In this document: piece by piece, positions 13,801 to 24,765 of the stretch
How positions within the stretch are numbered: position 1 is the stretch's first letter
Layout: each line of letters begins with the position of its first letter
NCBI GenBank assembly: GCA_027405735.1
Contig: JAPEHQ010000017.1
Location: 1,178,265-1,242,264 of the forward strand
Direction of reading: 5' to 3'
Length of the DNA stretch: 64,000 bases
Source of the DNA: Mucor racemosus
Lineage: Eukaryota; Mucoromycota; Mucoromycetes; Mucorales; Mucoraceae
The notes under the pieces: model-generated
What the model was told of the DNA's origin: nothing
Database searches by the model: none
Seen by the model: the letters and a program-made list of their open reading frames with translations, nothing else
Made by a program: the position numbers and the translations under genes

Positions 13801-13896
13801 ACCAATGAGAGGAATCGCTTGACAAGTGAAAATATAAAAAACATGATGCTTTTGTCATACTGGGTTGATGAGATTGACAACCTCGAGTCAATTTAG
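10883..13896 (+). pseudogene. hAT transposase gene, broken by one frameshift and two TAGs
   Basis: Five exons can be drawn: 10883-11491, 11560-12048, 12127-12493, 12551-12835 and 12903-13896. All four introns have GT-AG ends and consistent phases. A BED-like finger lies around 11340-11480 (C-x6-C then RHAKRKHN). The RNase H-like core shows TMDVWTSSS and TSDSASNMKA, followed by RCFAHTLNL. The C-terminal hAT dimerisation region reads SSTSCERVFSRSKRF, including the catalytic-position glutamate. Breaks: a reading-frame change near 11093-11104, an in-frame TAG at 11383-11385 and another at 13444-13446. Upstream of the finger the protein is Ser/Gln-rich. The family would normally cut and paste the surrounding hAT element; this copy should not make a full protein unless the breaks are sequencing errors or are bypassed. 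Confidence 0.85.
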
Positions 13897-14004
13897 TTGT
13901 GTCGTTTTTTGGTGTATATATTTCTCTTTCTTAATCATTGTATTATTTTTTCTTTCTCTGGTAATCTCACTTTTGTATATTGGTTGTTTCTTCTATTGGT
14001 ATCT

Positions 14005-14007
<3 letters not shown>

Positions 14008-14050
<43 letters not shown>

Positions 14051-14056
14051 TCTTTA
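14008..14056. repeat. (CT)n microsatellite
   Basis: An almost pure CT run just after the transposase gene. Confidence 0.85.
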
Positions 14057-14094
14057 TCTTTCTCTCCCTTTCTATCCTGCTTCCCCAAATATCT

Positions 14095-14590
14095 TGGTAT
14101 TTCTTTGCTTGGTACTTTTCTGGATTCATGCTATTTTACTGTTTCTTCGCTTGGTGCTTTTCTAGATTCATGTCGCCTTGTTTTTTCTTTGCTTGGTGTT
14201 TTTCTAGATTCATGTCGCCTTGTTTTTTCTTTGCTGGATACTTTTCTGGTTTCATGTCGCCTTGTTTTTTCTTCGCTTGGTGTTTTTCTAGATTCATGTC
14301 GCCTTGTTTTTTCTTTGCTGGATACTTTTCTGGTTTCATGTCGCCTTGTTTTTTTTTGCTGGACACTTTTCTAGATTCATGTAGCCTTATTGTTTCTTTG
14401 CTTGGTGCTTTTCTGGATTCATGTTGTTTTACTGTTTCTTTGTTTGGTGTTTTTCTAGATTCATGTCGCCTTGTTTTTTTTTTTTGCTGGATGCTTTTCT
14501 AGATTCATGTCGCCTTATTGCTTCTTTGCTTGATATTTTCTGGTTTCATGTAGTCTTATTGTTTCTTTGTTTGGTACTTTTCTGGATATA
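14095..14590. repeat. 42-bp minisatellite, about 11 units
   Basis: The unit contains TTTTCTAGATTCATGTCGCC and a TTTTTTCTTTGCTTGGTG part; successive TCTAGATTCATG starts lie 42 bp apart (for example 14161 and 14203). As 42 is a multiple of three, open frames of 14-residue repeats appear on both strands, but these follow from the period and are not evidence of a gene. It lies between the transposase gene and the right end of the hAT element. Confidence 0.85.
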
Positions 14591-14964
14591 CTTTGATGTG
14601 CGATTTACTTTTTTCTTTGTTTGTGCATAATATTTTACAAATATGCATTACTCTTACTTTATATTTTTTACTCTTTCAACCTTTTTGTACTTTTATTGAA
14701 TGCATATTCGAATATTTTTACTTTGCTATCATTAATACTTTTGGTGGTTTGAAACCATTCATTCTTATTTTTTTATTTTAATTTATATATAGCTCAATTT
14801 CCTCTTATTTTTAATACCAACATGTTATATCATGTTTCACTCCTCAATGACAATAAATTTTATCTATACATCATAACAAAATATGTCAACAGATTTGAAA
14901 TTATAAATATTACTATAAATAGCTGGGATAAACTGTATTTACTTGTGTAACATGCTTGAATTAA

Positions 14965-15185
14965 CTTTTTAATCAAGCAAGCGAGCGAGTCAAGTTTTTA
15001 GGTAAGCGAGCCTCCATTGAATTAGAGCATATCGAGCAGGTATGCAAGCGAGCTTCCTATGTTTTTACCGAGCACCAAGCAGAAATTTTTTAAAAAAAGT
15101 TAATCAAGCGAGCCCAAGCAAGTAATTTCCTGAAAAAATTATAATTCAAGCGAGCCCAAGCATAGGGCTCGCTCGCTCGCTTATG
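14965..15185. repeat. hAT right subterminal repeats
   Basis: Dense copies of AAGCGAGC, GAGCCCAAGC and GCTCGCTCGC, matching the left-end cluster in kind and density. Confidence 0.7.
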
Positions 15186-15211
15186 CTCGCACTGCTCGAT
15201 TGCGATCACTA

Positions 15212-15219
15212 CCAAAAAT
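15212..15219. repeat. hAT target site duplication, right
   Basis: CCAAAAAT directly after the element end; identical to 7707-7714. Confidence 0.9.
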
Positions 15220-15235
15220 GATCACCAGTACAAAT

Positions 15236-16931
15236 ACATATATATGTGGAAAAAAAATAAAGTTGCGTCCACAGCACTGCGGCTAATTCTTATTGTATAT
15301 GCAGGTAATACGCAGGTAATACGCACATAATACCTTACAACGGAATATGGTGTGGTAAAAGACTTATATTACCTTGCGTGATACGGTAGTAAAACTCGCA
15401 TATTACCTTCATACTCCAATGTTTTACTCGAAGTTTGATGCTTTCTACTGCCTTTCTACATCCTTAAATTTCTTTTTATTCGCTTAGTTCGGCTATACTA
15501 CCATTGTATTACATCGTTTTAAGCTAAAATATACCACTACCACTACGGAAAAAATAATTTAATTCTTGAGTTTTAACACTACTCAACTAGGAAAGCCACG
15601 ATAACATTAAATATTGTAAATAAATGATAAGATTTACGTAAATAACATGTATCGTAATTATTATAGGAATTTATGAACAAAAGATCTTTATGAATTAGAC
15701 GAAGACAATCTAATAAAATGTTGTAAGCATTAAAATCAGAAGTCGAACTACTATCATACTTGATTTTTTCAGCTCAACAAATTAAAAAGATTGAAGTTAA
15801 AAGAAAAAAATTAGATCCACAGCTCATTTATAAACCCTTGAGTGTGGTTTTAAAAAAGGTGTTTTTTATTATCATAAATTTGAACGTGATCCACATTTTT
15901 GCCAATGGTCGCCCTTCCAAAAAAAATGCCGAACAATCTCCGGACGCGGCCATCTAATCATTTTTGTAGAACTGCCAATTTGTTGAAAAAATCACCGGAC
16001 AGTCCGGACGCGGATGTTTAAATATATCAAACAGCTGTGAGATTCAGGTATCGAAATTTCATACAAAAATTAAGGTTTGAATGTATAACTAATTATTCAA
16101 AGGCTTATTTTATTTTCTATTTATGTAAAGTGTAAAATGCCACATTCAGCAGTAGTTTAATAAAAAGAAGAGGTTTAATTTAGGAAGTATAATAAAATGG
16201 TATAACCAGATTTGAAAGAAAGTTTACAAAATCAAAAATTTTAAAGGATTTATAAAAGTAAAATAAACATGATCTTCATTTAATTTCAAAATATATATAC
16301 CCATATTGGTATTTTTTATTCGAAAAGGGTTTTCTTATAAATTTTTCTCATATTTTTGAAAGAAAAGGGTGTCGGTTTTCGAGGATATTAAACAGCCAAT
16401 TTTGAAGCCAATTCCATTTCTAACTCATATTGAAATGTAATTCTTATAAATAGTCTTTTAAACCAAGACCTAGAAGCTCGGGGTTCTTTCTTTTACCATT
16501 AGTTTTTCTAGTAATAAAGCCTACGTTCTCCATGATAAATGTTACTAGTCTTTATTGTTATTCTTTCTATAAATAAGATTGTATGTATCCATAAACTCTC
16601 AAAGGGAAGCGGATAATTTGAAATTTCAGAGAAAATTTCATTTTTTAAAGTTTACCCAGAGGCAAACAAATATTTCATTATTTGTGCATTACTTGCAAGA
16701 TTTACTCTCTACCATTAAAAAAATATGAACATACCACCTACTGGGAAAACGAGGTAATACGCATTATAATCGCAGTGCAGGTTATTATAGTAATTTGTAA
16801 GATAATAAACCTTTTGAGTTATAATCTTGTCCTTTGGGGCTGCACCATGTGTATTTTGGCGTATGGTGTCGTATGAGATCAGGCTGTACAGTCAAAGTAA
16901 GACACTGCTCTAGCTGTTCTGGGCTATTCAC
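15236..16931. other. Unassigned DNA between two hAT ends
   Basis: No gene recognised. TAATACGC-type words cluster at 15300-15420 and again near 16755. The phrase TCCGGACGCGG occurs twice (about 15938 and 15999). These could be ends of further elements, but no clear inverted repeat with target duplication was found. Confidence 0.35.
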
Positions 16932-17180
16932 TAGTGTTCGCAAAATGTCCGAGCCCAAGCGAGCACAAGCAGTTTCAGCAAGTATTTGTCGAGTCAAAAA
17001 TATTTCAAAGCCACTCAAGCAAACCCGAGCCTAAGCAACTGCTCGTTGAGCAGTTGTATATCGAGCATTTTCAGTTTTGAAAGCAAACAACCAGGCATAA
17101 ATCAAGCAAGTCAAGCAATTTGAGTACGAGCATATAAGCAATCGAGTAAATCGGAGTGCAAGCGCAAGCATTATACTATA
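16932..17180 (+). mobile_element. Left end of a second hAT element
   Basis: TAGTGTTCGCAAAATGTCCG followed by GAGCCCAAGCGAGC-type subterminal repeats matches the left end at 7715. The 8 bp before it are CTATTCAC. A right-type end sits at 19021 in inverted orientation; if the inversion between the LTRs is undone the two ends face each other correctly, but their flanking 8-mers differ (CTATTCAC against TGTGCAAG). They may therefore belong to different insertions. Confidence 0.65.
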
Positions 17181-17640
17181 TATTTTCTTCGGCCTGATAT
17201 TGGTTCAAAATGTGATGCATTTTGACATTTTTAAAGCTAAAATTACGTAAATTGAATAAATTTGCCCTGCGTTGCATGCTTTCTTCCTTGATTTGAAAGC
17301 GGACAAGCAGGCAGTGCAGTGGAATTACATACTAAAAACGCTTGATTACAATAAAACAACCTAAATTCCAAGTGTCGCTCATAAGATATGATGCCACTTG
17401 AAATGTGAACAACAATAATAAACAAACGCTTCAATTGAACACAATAACAAACGCATGCTAAAAATATGAAATACCTTTTTGAACCATACATGTCGTGTAG
17501 ATGATAGCACCCTTGATCACGGCGCAATCAATTACACAAATGACATATATATCAAAACAGGATTCTACTATCCAAATCAATAATAATAATAAACAAAGAT
17601 ATCAATTTAGTCAACTGCTCATCTATATTGAAGTTGCACT
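17181..17640. other. Unassigned, probably hAT interior
   Basis: AT-rich DNA after the second hAT left end; no gene or RNA recognised. Confidence 0.35.
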
Positions 17641-17645
17641 ATCAA

Positions 17646-18174
17646 TGTCGTATATTTTCAGGATTGATAAATAGTACTTAAAAAAGAATACAATTATAAA
17701 AGAATGGGTAATTAATCAATTCTTCAACTGTATAATAAAAACAAGATATCGTTTATTTAGATGTAAAAGTATGGCCTTTTATATTGATTAGACATTGAGA
17801 TCCTGAGATGTAATTTAAGGCACTATTGAACTATTGGATCTGTTTGATAGTAATCTATGGATTGAAATGGATCAATCATAATTTAACCGTTCTTGCAGAG
17901 CTTGTGAGTTGTGTTGTTTCAATGCTGCGCTAAATATGCTTGGATGTTGATTTGATAACTACTTGATTGGTTAACTGCTGGGATGAAATAATGTGGTGTC
18001 ATAATTGAGGTCCAAGCGTTCTTGGTAATTACTGGATTAAACTTGGTACGCTAGGAGTTTCTTATATCCGATATCAAGACTTGCACTTCAATACATGTCG
18101 TAGTCAATAGATTGTAAGATGTATTGATACTGTAGAAGGTGATAATGTATGATACTAGTAGGTGGAATACAACA
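17646..18174 (-). mobile_element. Solo LTR A (529 bp)
   Basis: Read on the minus strand it starts TGTTGTATTCC and ends TACGACA, so it has the TG...CA form of an LTR. It carries TATAAAAGGCC followed about 25 bp later by AATAAA, which fixes the sense orientation. The outer flank is ATCAA (17641-17645). The inner flank is GAGAG (18175-18179), which does not match ATCAA but is the complement of CTCTC, the flank of LTR B. No internal retrotransposon genes are present in the window. Confidence 0.8.
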
Positions 18175-19012
18175 GAGAGCACTTTTTCTGTTATAGAGAT
18201 CCATGAAGGGATGACAGGTATGCAAAGCTAAAATCATAGGATAGTACTCATTAGCATCTATCAAACGAATTTTACCTCGTCAAAAAATATTGATTTTTGG
18301 TCGAGAAAATTGAGATTGAATGATTGATTTTTGATGATACAAAAAATGATCCATTCTGGACGAGGATATATACAAGGGTAAATTTTCGCCGACCAAAAAA
18401 AAATCAAAAAAAATTAATATCTCCACGAAAAATAGGGATACAGCTACGTATAAATACTCATTTTGTAGATAATTTTGTTGCGCATATTTTAAAAATAAAA
18501 TATTTCAGGGTTGCATTTGAATGAAGGGTACTTTTTGATCAAAAACCGTTAAAATTTGACATTAATTTTACTATAGATCTTATGAGAAAAACATTTTCAA
18601 AAACTACACAGATCAATTCAGAATTAAAAACTAAACCTAAAGCATTTAATACGCTAGTTCAACTTACTATGCATTTTTGTGAGCAATTAAACATACAAGG
18701 TTTTTTTGGATTTTTTTGGATTTTTTTTCCATTTGAACACTTTTTTGAATTGAAGCTCAGTCACATGTGCATATGTGATTATACAATTTTATATGGTAAT
18801 ATTCAAAATCGGAGCGTGTCCCCATTTCAATAGATAATCAGGAAATGAAAAATGTAGGGCTATATTTGAGATGCTATAGAATATTGACCAAAAAGTCATT
18901 TCTATTTATTTTCATTTTTTAGCGAATATAAATGCTTCGAAAGTGAAACACTTGCTTTCCCTCAGTTTAAAACCACAACCTAAAATGTCAGATATCTCGA
19001 GATTTGAACAAG
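18175..19012 (-). repeat. Repeat S, copy 2, inverted part
   Basis: Reverse complement of about 6170-7415, including CACGCTCCGATTTTGAA and the string up to CTCTC. The missing remainder lies at 20153-20345 in the forward orientation. The two parts join exactly at the CTCTC target of LTR B once the 18175-19618 segment is turned back. Confidence 0.8.
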
Positions 19013-19020
19013 CTTGCACA

Positions 19021-19215
19021 TAGTGATCGCAATAATCGAGCAGTGCGAGCATAAGCAAGCGAGCGAGCCCTATGCTTGGGCTTGCTTCTTGATTATTATT
19101 TTTTTTGGTAATTTCCTGCTTGGCGCTTGATGAGAACATTGAAAGCTTGCTTATATGCTTGCTCGAAATGCTTCAAATTGAAATAGACTTTCTTGCATGT
19201 AAACCTGCTTGCAGT
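19021..19215 (-). mobile_element. Right end of a hAT element, inverted
   Basis: TAGTGATCGCAATAATCGAG at 19021 matches the right end of the main hAT element, followed by GAGCGAGCCC-type subterminal repeats. The neighbouring 8 bp (CTTGCACA, 19013-19020) should be its target duplication. It sits inside the inverted segment and interrupts repeat S copy 2. Confidence 0.65.
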
Positions 19216-19618
19216 AAATGACGAAGTATTTACTAAAATAAAAAAAATATAAAAATAAAAGCAGTAGAAATACAATTATAATCAGCTAAAGTTTTTATTA
19301 CAAAAGATTTCTGAAGAGTTAAAATAATTGAAAAGTATGAGGGTATTTATAGCGATTTGGAGAACTTGGATACCATCAGACTTGAATGGATGTATATTTA
19401 GTAATCTTCCAGTTTTGAGTACATTGTTATTGATTTGATATTTTAGGGGGTAAATTGTGTAGAGCATTAGAGCATTGACCATAAGGGATTGTATGTCAAG
19501 TGTGACAATATCGACCTTTTGGGAAATGGTTGTTTTGTTTATTTTTGTTATATCTATTTTCTGTAACCTTGATTTTTAAGGGGTAGTTTTTATATGCTTG
19601 AATCTTATTTATATTGAT

Positions 19619-20147
19619 TGTTGTATTCCACCTACTAGTATCATACATTATCACCTTCTACAGTATCAATACATCTTACAATCTATTGACTACGACATGT
19701 ATTGAAGTGCAAGTCTTGATATCGGATATAAGAAACTCCTAGCGTACCAAGTTTAATCCAGTAATTACCAAGAACGCTTGGACCTCAATTATGACACCAC
19801 ATTATTTCATCCCAGCAGTTAACCAATCAAGTAGTTATCAAATCAACATCCAAGCATATTTAGCGCAGCATTGAAACAACACAACTCACAAGCTCTGCAA
19901 GAACGGTTAAATTATGATTGATCCATTTCAATCCATAGATTACTATCAAACAGATCCAATAGTTCAATAGTGCCTTAAATTACATCTCAGGATCTCAATG
20001 TCTAATCAATATAAAAGGCCATACTTTTACATCTAAATAAACGATATCTTGTTTTTATTATACAGTTGAAGAACTGATTAATTACTCATTCTTTTATAAT
20101 TGTATTCTTTTTTAAGTAATATTTATCAATCCTGAAAATATACGACA
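19619..20147 (+). mobile_element. Solo LTR B (529 bp)
   Basis: Starts TGTTGTATTCC and ends TACGACA. It has a TATAAAAG box at 20010-20017 and AATAAA at 20036-20041. It is nearly identical to LTR A in inverted orientation, with a few substitutions. The inner flank TTGAT (19614-19618) is the complement of ATCAA, the flank of LTR A. The outer flank is CTCTC (20148-20152). Similar to LTR C at 32767. Confidence 0.8.
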
Positions 20148-20152
20148 CTCTC

Positions 20153-20345
20153 ACAAAATTTATAAAAAAATAAAAAAGTCTTTACAGCCATCCAAAACCT
20201 AGATATCCTGGTAGGGAATAAAAAATAAAGTAGACTTTACTTAATACCCATTACTGCAATACCTTAGTATTTTCTTGACTTATTTTCATTTCAAATGCGG
20301 GTTTTCAATTTTAAGCTGGCTATTTCTGCATCATTCAAATTTATG
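20153..20345 (+). repeat. Repeat S, copy 2, direct part
   Basis: Close match to 7416-7607 (ACAAAATTTATAAAAAAATA onward through CATTCAAATTTATGA). It continues the inverted part at 18175-19012. Confidence 0.75.
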
Positions 20346-23300
20346 ATATGTCCCTACAAACTATCTTACAGATTTAGTTATCTAAATAATAAATCAGTTA
20401 CTTGAAGAACAACCAGGAAGTTTTGGACAATGGTCTTCTCTTTGCCTGTAATAATGGCACAAATCAAGAACATTGTAAAAGTATACTTGGGAACCCAGTA
20501 GACTTAATCAGCCACTTTGATTGTAGTTCTGGCTCAAGATAATGAGTAATCAAACCAAAACTGTCATTCGATGTTAAATTTTCAAACAGTTCAACCTATC
20601 AATTATAGATATACAACCATTAAATTTAACAAATGTTATTGACTTTATTTCGTTGTTTCTACTAAAAGTTAAGATCTTCAACTGTTATTCAACATTGGAA
20701 CAATCTTGTAATATATAGGACTGTGGTTATAAAGCCTGAAGAGTCATCAAATTTGCAAGAAGAACACTTTAATAATCATGCTTTCATGTTCTCGCGTGGG
20801 GCTGTTGTAAAGCTACTGATCAATCAAGTGAGTTTACACATTTTCATAATCGATCATCTTTTGCTCAAATGAATCCAGAGAGACAAAGCAATTATGAAAT
20901 TACTGAAGCTGGAAAATCGAAACCAAAAATAAGTATAAAAAGAAGGCAATCAATATGTTATTTCAAATTCAAGTGTTATACTGTGTGTTTTCTGACGTAC
21001 AATGGAATCATGTATTTATTATATGGTTTATTGATGTAGGGTTGCAAAATTATTCTAGGACCCTATTATTGATAACAGCAGCGAAACAAATGATTTTGCT
21101 CATTTTGAAGATGCCACGTTTCCTGCTTTATTCCAACAGCCTGATGAAAACGGCGTATTCAGCTTATAATTATGAATCAAGAATTAAAACTATGATAACA
21201 TCGCTCAACTTTAAAAAATCAACTTCTGTAGGAACTTTACAAATGGTAATGAAAAATCAAGTAAAAGATTAGATGGGTTTATGCTCATCTAACCAAGAAG
21301 TGGCGGGATTTTAGTGTCTCATTTAAGGAGCTATGATGATATTAAAATCATTGAACTGTTTTTAGAGCATCAAAATTAATATATGTTAACTAATATATGC
21401 AAAAAAATATTTCTTTCATACAATAAAAATCCTTTAGAATTTACATATTTACAGAATGGTTATTCGAAAACTCGAGCGCACGGACTTTAAAACTCTATAA
21501 GCAGCTTGCTGAAAGGCAGTTGTGCTATTCAGGCCATTTTGATAAAAAATGTAACTTCGATAAGCTCTTACTACTGAAATATACAGTTTGAATACTATTC
21601 CTTTTACTTTATATTTCACCTGATTTTCGCGTTTCAAATGATGGTACTTGTGTTTCTGTAGCATATTTAAATAATGCACGCTCCGATTTTGAAGATTGCT
21701 TTTCATAAAAAAGCCAGAAAATGGTGTTGGACATCTCATGTCACTTTAAAAACTACAAAAAGCCTGAGAAAAATGCACATATATAGTATCAAAATACGTC
21801 TTGTAGCATGATAAACTGCTTTATAATATTTTTATGCCACTTTAAGCAATGTAGTATGATGTTTCTGCATTATTATTTTTTTCTCATGTTTTCAGGCTCG
21901 TGCCGGTAAGATGTTCAGGCCAGCTGACCTTTCCATCCTACACATACAATATATAACTAGATTTCAATGTCATATATACTACGAAAGCTTGAATGAATGC
22001 AACGTGCAACTAGTGATGAGTGTTTATACTGTCTTTCAGTAATAATACTACATTATTTCCACTTGAAATTTAGACATTTCAAGAAAATATTTAGACGATT
22101 CCCAATTGAATTTTGGACGATTGTAGTTGTATATTGGAACAGAGTGAAAACGAGGTTTATACAAAGTAAGAAAGCAAATTCATACAAATTGTGAATAGTC
22201 TTTGAACGAATAAAGTATTGTTTCTAGATGCTAGTTGTTTACAATAAATATTTGAATTGAGCTCATGCCCAAAATAACCAAGCTGAAAAAGTACAATAAC
22301 AAACACGGTTCCTTCTTGAGGAGTTTAGATTATTACAGGTAAGCTCATTTAGATTAACTCTTTGAAATAGCAACTGAGATCAGTTTAATACTGTCCAAAT
22401 CCCCTTCTCATCATCTCTAAATCTCATACTCATTTCATCCCAAATTTTACGTGTTTTGTCTGGATTTAAAGTAATTACAACTAGGTGATAAAGCTAATAT
22501 CTGCATGGCGTATCATTTTTTAACTTCTATATCTTTACTATGGCATCAATCTTAGTTGCGGCAGTACACCGTTTACACATGTTTACTGTGCACTTTATGA
22601 AAAGGTAATTGCCATGGCTATACCCTTGTCATGAACACAAAGATTGCCTCTTCATTATGCATAGTAAATATGCATGTGTGATACAGAATAAAAATAAATT
22701 GAACTGAGGTTAATTGATCTTGAAGAAAGAAAAGTAATGTTGAACTTGGTATATATGTACTGATAAACATGTTCAACTGTGAATTGACGAGCCACATCTT
22801 ATAGTGCTATCTATATATTTCATCTAGAATGAACCTGATGTTGACGTTTCAACTCAGATTCAGGGGATAATCTCGATAAGACCAACACGGATCAGTCGTT
22901 GCGTATAAGCCCATTGAAAATGAATCTAAAAGCTTCTACCAACTGAAATCGATCCATTACATTCAATTGTAGTATATATGGTATAGTGTTACAATAGTCA
23001 ATTTAAAAGAACATCAATTGAACAAATAGCTATGATTGTTTTTCTGAGTAGGTTTGGGGTCAAAAAGAGTTTGTTTATTCCACTATTCAAAAAAGACTAT
23101 ATCCTTTGGAGATTGCTTTAGTTGTAGTTATTGTAGTCACCTCCCTTCATTACTGAGTCTTGCAAATTACATTGCAAAGAGTAATTCGCCTTTTTTACAA
23201 GGATAATTCCAAGTGATACTTGCTTCTACAGAATACATGGTTCCTATTTATTTATTTTCAGCCCAATTAACATAACATTTCTCGCCTTTTTTTTTTCATC

Positions 23301-24066
23301 TGAGTTGACTTATCTATTAATAGCTCATGATCAAAATGTGGTTATTCGACCAAATTTAGGAGTAAAAAAACGTATTTCATATAGAAATCAAGAATAAATC
23401 CCAGCCTAAATTATGTGATATAGGATTACAACTTTACGAGTTACGGAATTGAAGGTCTAGACATAGCAAAATATAGATTTTGTGTTCAACATGGTCTGAT
23501 CTCAAGAGTTATTTAGATGAGCCTATTTGTTATATATAGTAAAATAAAAAAGGAAAAAAGTTTCTAATTAAATATACCAAAATCAGCATTTTGCTTTTTT
23601 TTTTTTTTTTCTTTTCCACGTTGATATGATATTTACTATTTTATTTATACAAGGATAACATGCCAATATCATACAGCAAACTTCAGGTAGGCTTTACACT
23701 TTTTTATTTTTATTTTTTACCTTTTTACTACTAAATTATAGGCAGAATAGCTTAGTAACACAATTAAACTTGAAAAAGAAAAAGAAAAACGAGGTTGAAG
23801 GATTTGGAGGGATTGCTCCGCTTACAATTCAGTTACGGGGACCCTTTCTCAGGCCAAATCACCTTGTAAAAAAGATGTTTTTATCTGATCTTGTAAGATG
23901 AATTTTATAGAAATAAAATAATGATTAGCCGTAAGAATCAGTATTGTTTTACTTTAAAACATTTAGATTGTTATGTGTAACTAGACAATAATCAGCGAAA
24001 TAAATATTTTATTTATTATGCAATTATATCTAAAGAGAGGTTTTTTTTTTTATATATATGAGTAAT
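20346..24066. other. Long region without a convincing gene
   Basis: AT-rich and mostly featureless. Around 21065-21175 one forward frame reads DNSSETNDFAHFEDATF and another continues with ordinary-looking sequence, so a small decayed coding fragment is possible, but no family is recognised. CACGCTCCGATTTTGAAG at about 21680 echoes repeat S. T-runs lie at 23283-23298 and 23598-23610. The 3' UTR of the guanylate kinase gene lies at the right edge. Confidence 0.4.
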
Positions 24067-24573
24067 CTAAACAAAGATAGCCTTCTTTAATGAATTATAG
24101 GCATTCTCCAAATCATCATTAATAATAACGCTATCATAAGAACCAGGAATAGCTCCATATTCTAATTCCTTTCTAGATGCAGCTAAACGAGCCAAAATAG
24201 CTTCTTCCTTCTCAGTGCCACGTCCACGAAGACGTTCCTCTAAAATCTCAAAACTAGGAGGTTGAATGAAAATGTACTTTGGATTTAACAATGTCTTTTT
24301 GACAGATTGAACTCCTTGCATATCAATATCAAGCATACAGACTTTGCCATCAGCAACAACATCCTCAATTGCCTTGATTGAAGTACCTAGATTTTAACCT
24401 TGAATAAGAAAATACAAATATAGACCTCTTTTACTACGTTACCATACATATTTCCTGAAAAGGTAGCACTTTCAATGAATTTACCCTCTTCAACTTCTTT
24501 AACCATATCGTCCTTTTCAACGAAATGATAATCTTTGCCATCAACTTCTCCAAGACGAGGCTTACGAGTAGTG

Positions 24574-24609
<36 letters not shown>

Positions 24610-24765
24610 TCATTGATTTGTTGCAAATATTTTGATTTAAAAAAACTTACGAGAAATACTGAAACCAAAAGTGCTAGGATATTCGTTAAAAAGACGTTTT
24701 AACAGAGTAGATTTTCCAGAACCAGAAGGTCCAGAGATGACAAAAATCTTGGCAGCAGTTTGCAT
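24067..24765 (-). CDS. GUK1: Guanylate kinase
   Basis: Three exons on the minus strand: 24765-24651, 24574-24443 and 24386-24067. Introns of 76 and 56 bp have GT-AG ends and phases agree; the protein is 188 residues, the usual length. It phosphorylates GMP to GDP with ATP, an essential step in guanine nucleotide supply, in the cytosol. Evidence: the P-loop [10 protein letters not shown] near residue 11, the GMP-binding [20 protein letters not shown] region, [19 protein letters not shown], and the lid-region [11 protein letters not shown]...RL. The start is the only upstream ATG placing the P-loop correctly ([12 protein letters not shown]). Intron 1 is odd: in the sense direction an A-run of about 30 precedes the acceptor instead of a pyrimidine tract. 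The gene is divergent from the small gene at 25470. Confidence 0.95.
24577..24608. repeat. Homopolymer tract in guanylate kinase intron 1
   Basis: About 32 T residues on the plus strand, that is, a run of A immediately before the intron 1 acceptor in the transcript. Length is likely to vary between strains and reads. Confidence 0.85.

Larger units (their letters stand above)
7715..15211 (+). mobile_element. hAT DNA transposon with both ends and an 8-bp TSD
   Basis: The element starts TAGCGTTCGCAAAATG at 7715 and ends with the complement of TAGTGATCGCAATCGAGC at 15211. It is flanked by the exact 8-bp duplication CCAAAAAT (7707-7714 and 15212-15219). TAG-starting short terminal inverted repeats with 8-bp duplications are diagnostic of hAT transposons. 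Inside each end lie dense subterminal motifs such as AAGCGAGC and GAGCCCAAGC (about 7730-7965 and 14965-15185), the usual arrangement of hAT transposase binding sites. The interior holds an intron-bearing but broken transposase gene (10883-13896), a 42-bp minisatellite, and a nested Tc1/mariner-like element (9624-10524). The paralogous empty site near 5690 confirms the ends. Confidence 0.9.

Noticed and set aside
13935..14630. Long overlapping open frames on both strands with 14-residue repeats
   Set aside because: They arise from the 42-bp period of the minisatellite, which is divisible by three; no start context or homology.
15277..16785. Possible element bounded by GCACTGCG words
   Set aside because: Only about a dozen loosely matching bases and no target duplication.
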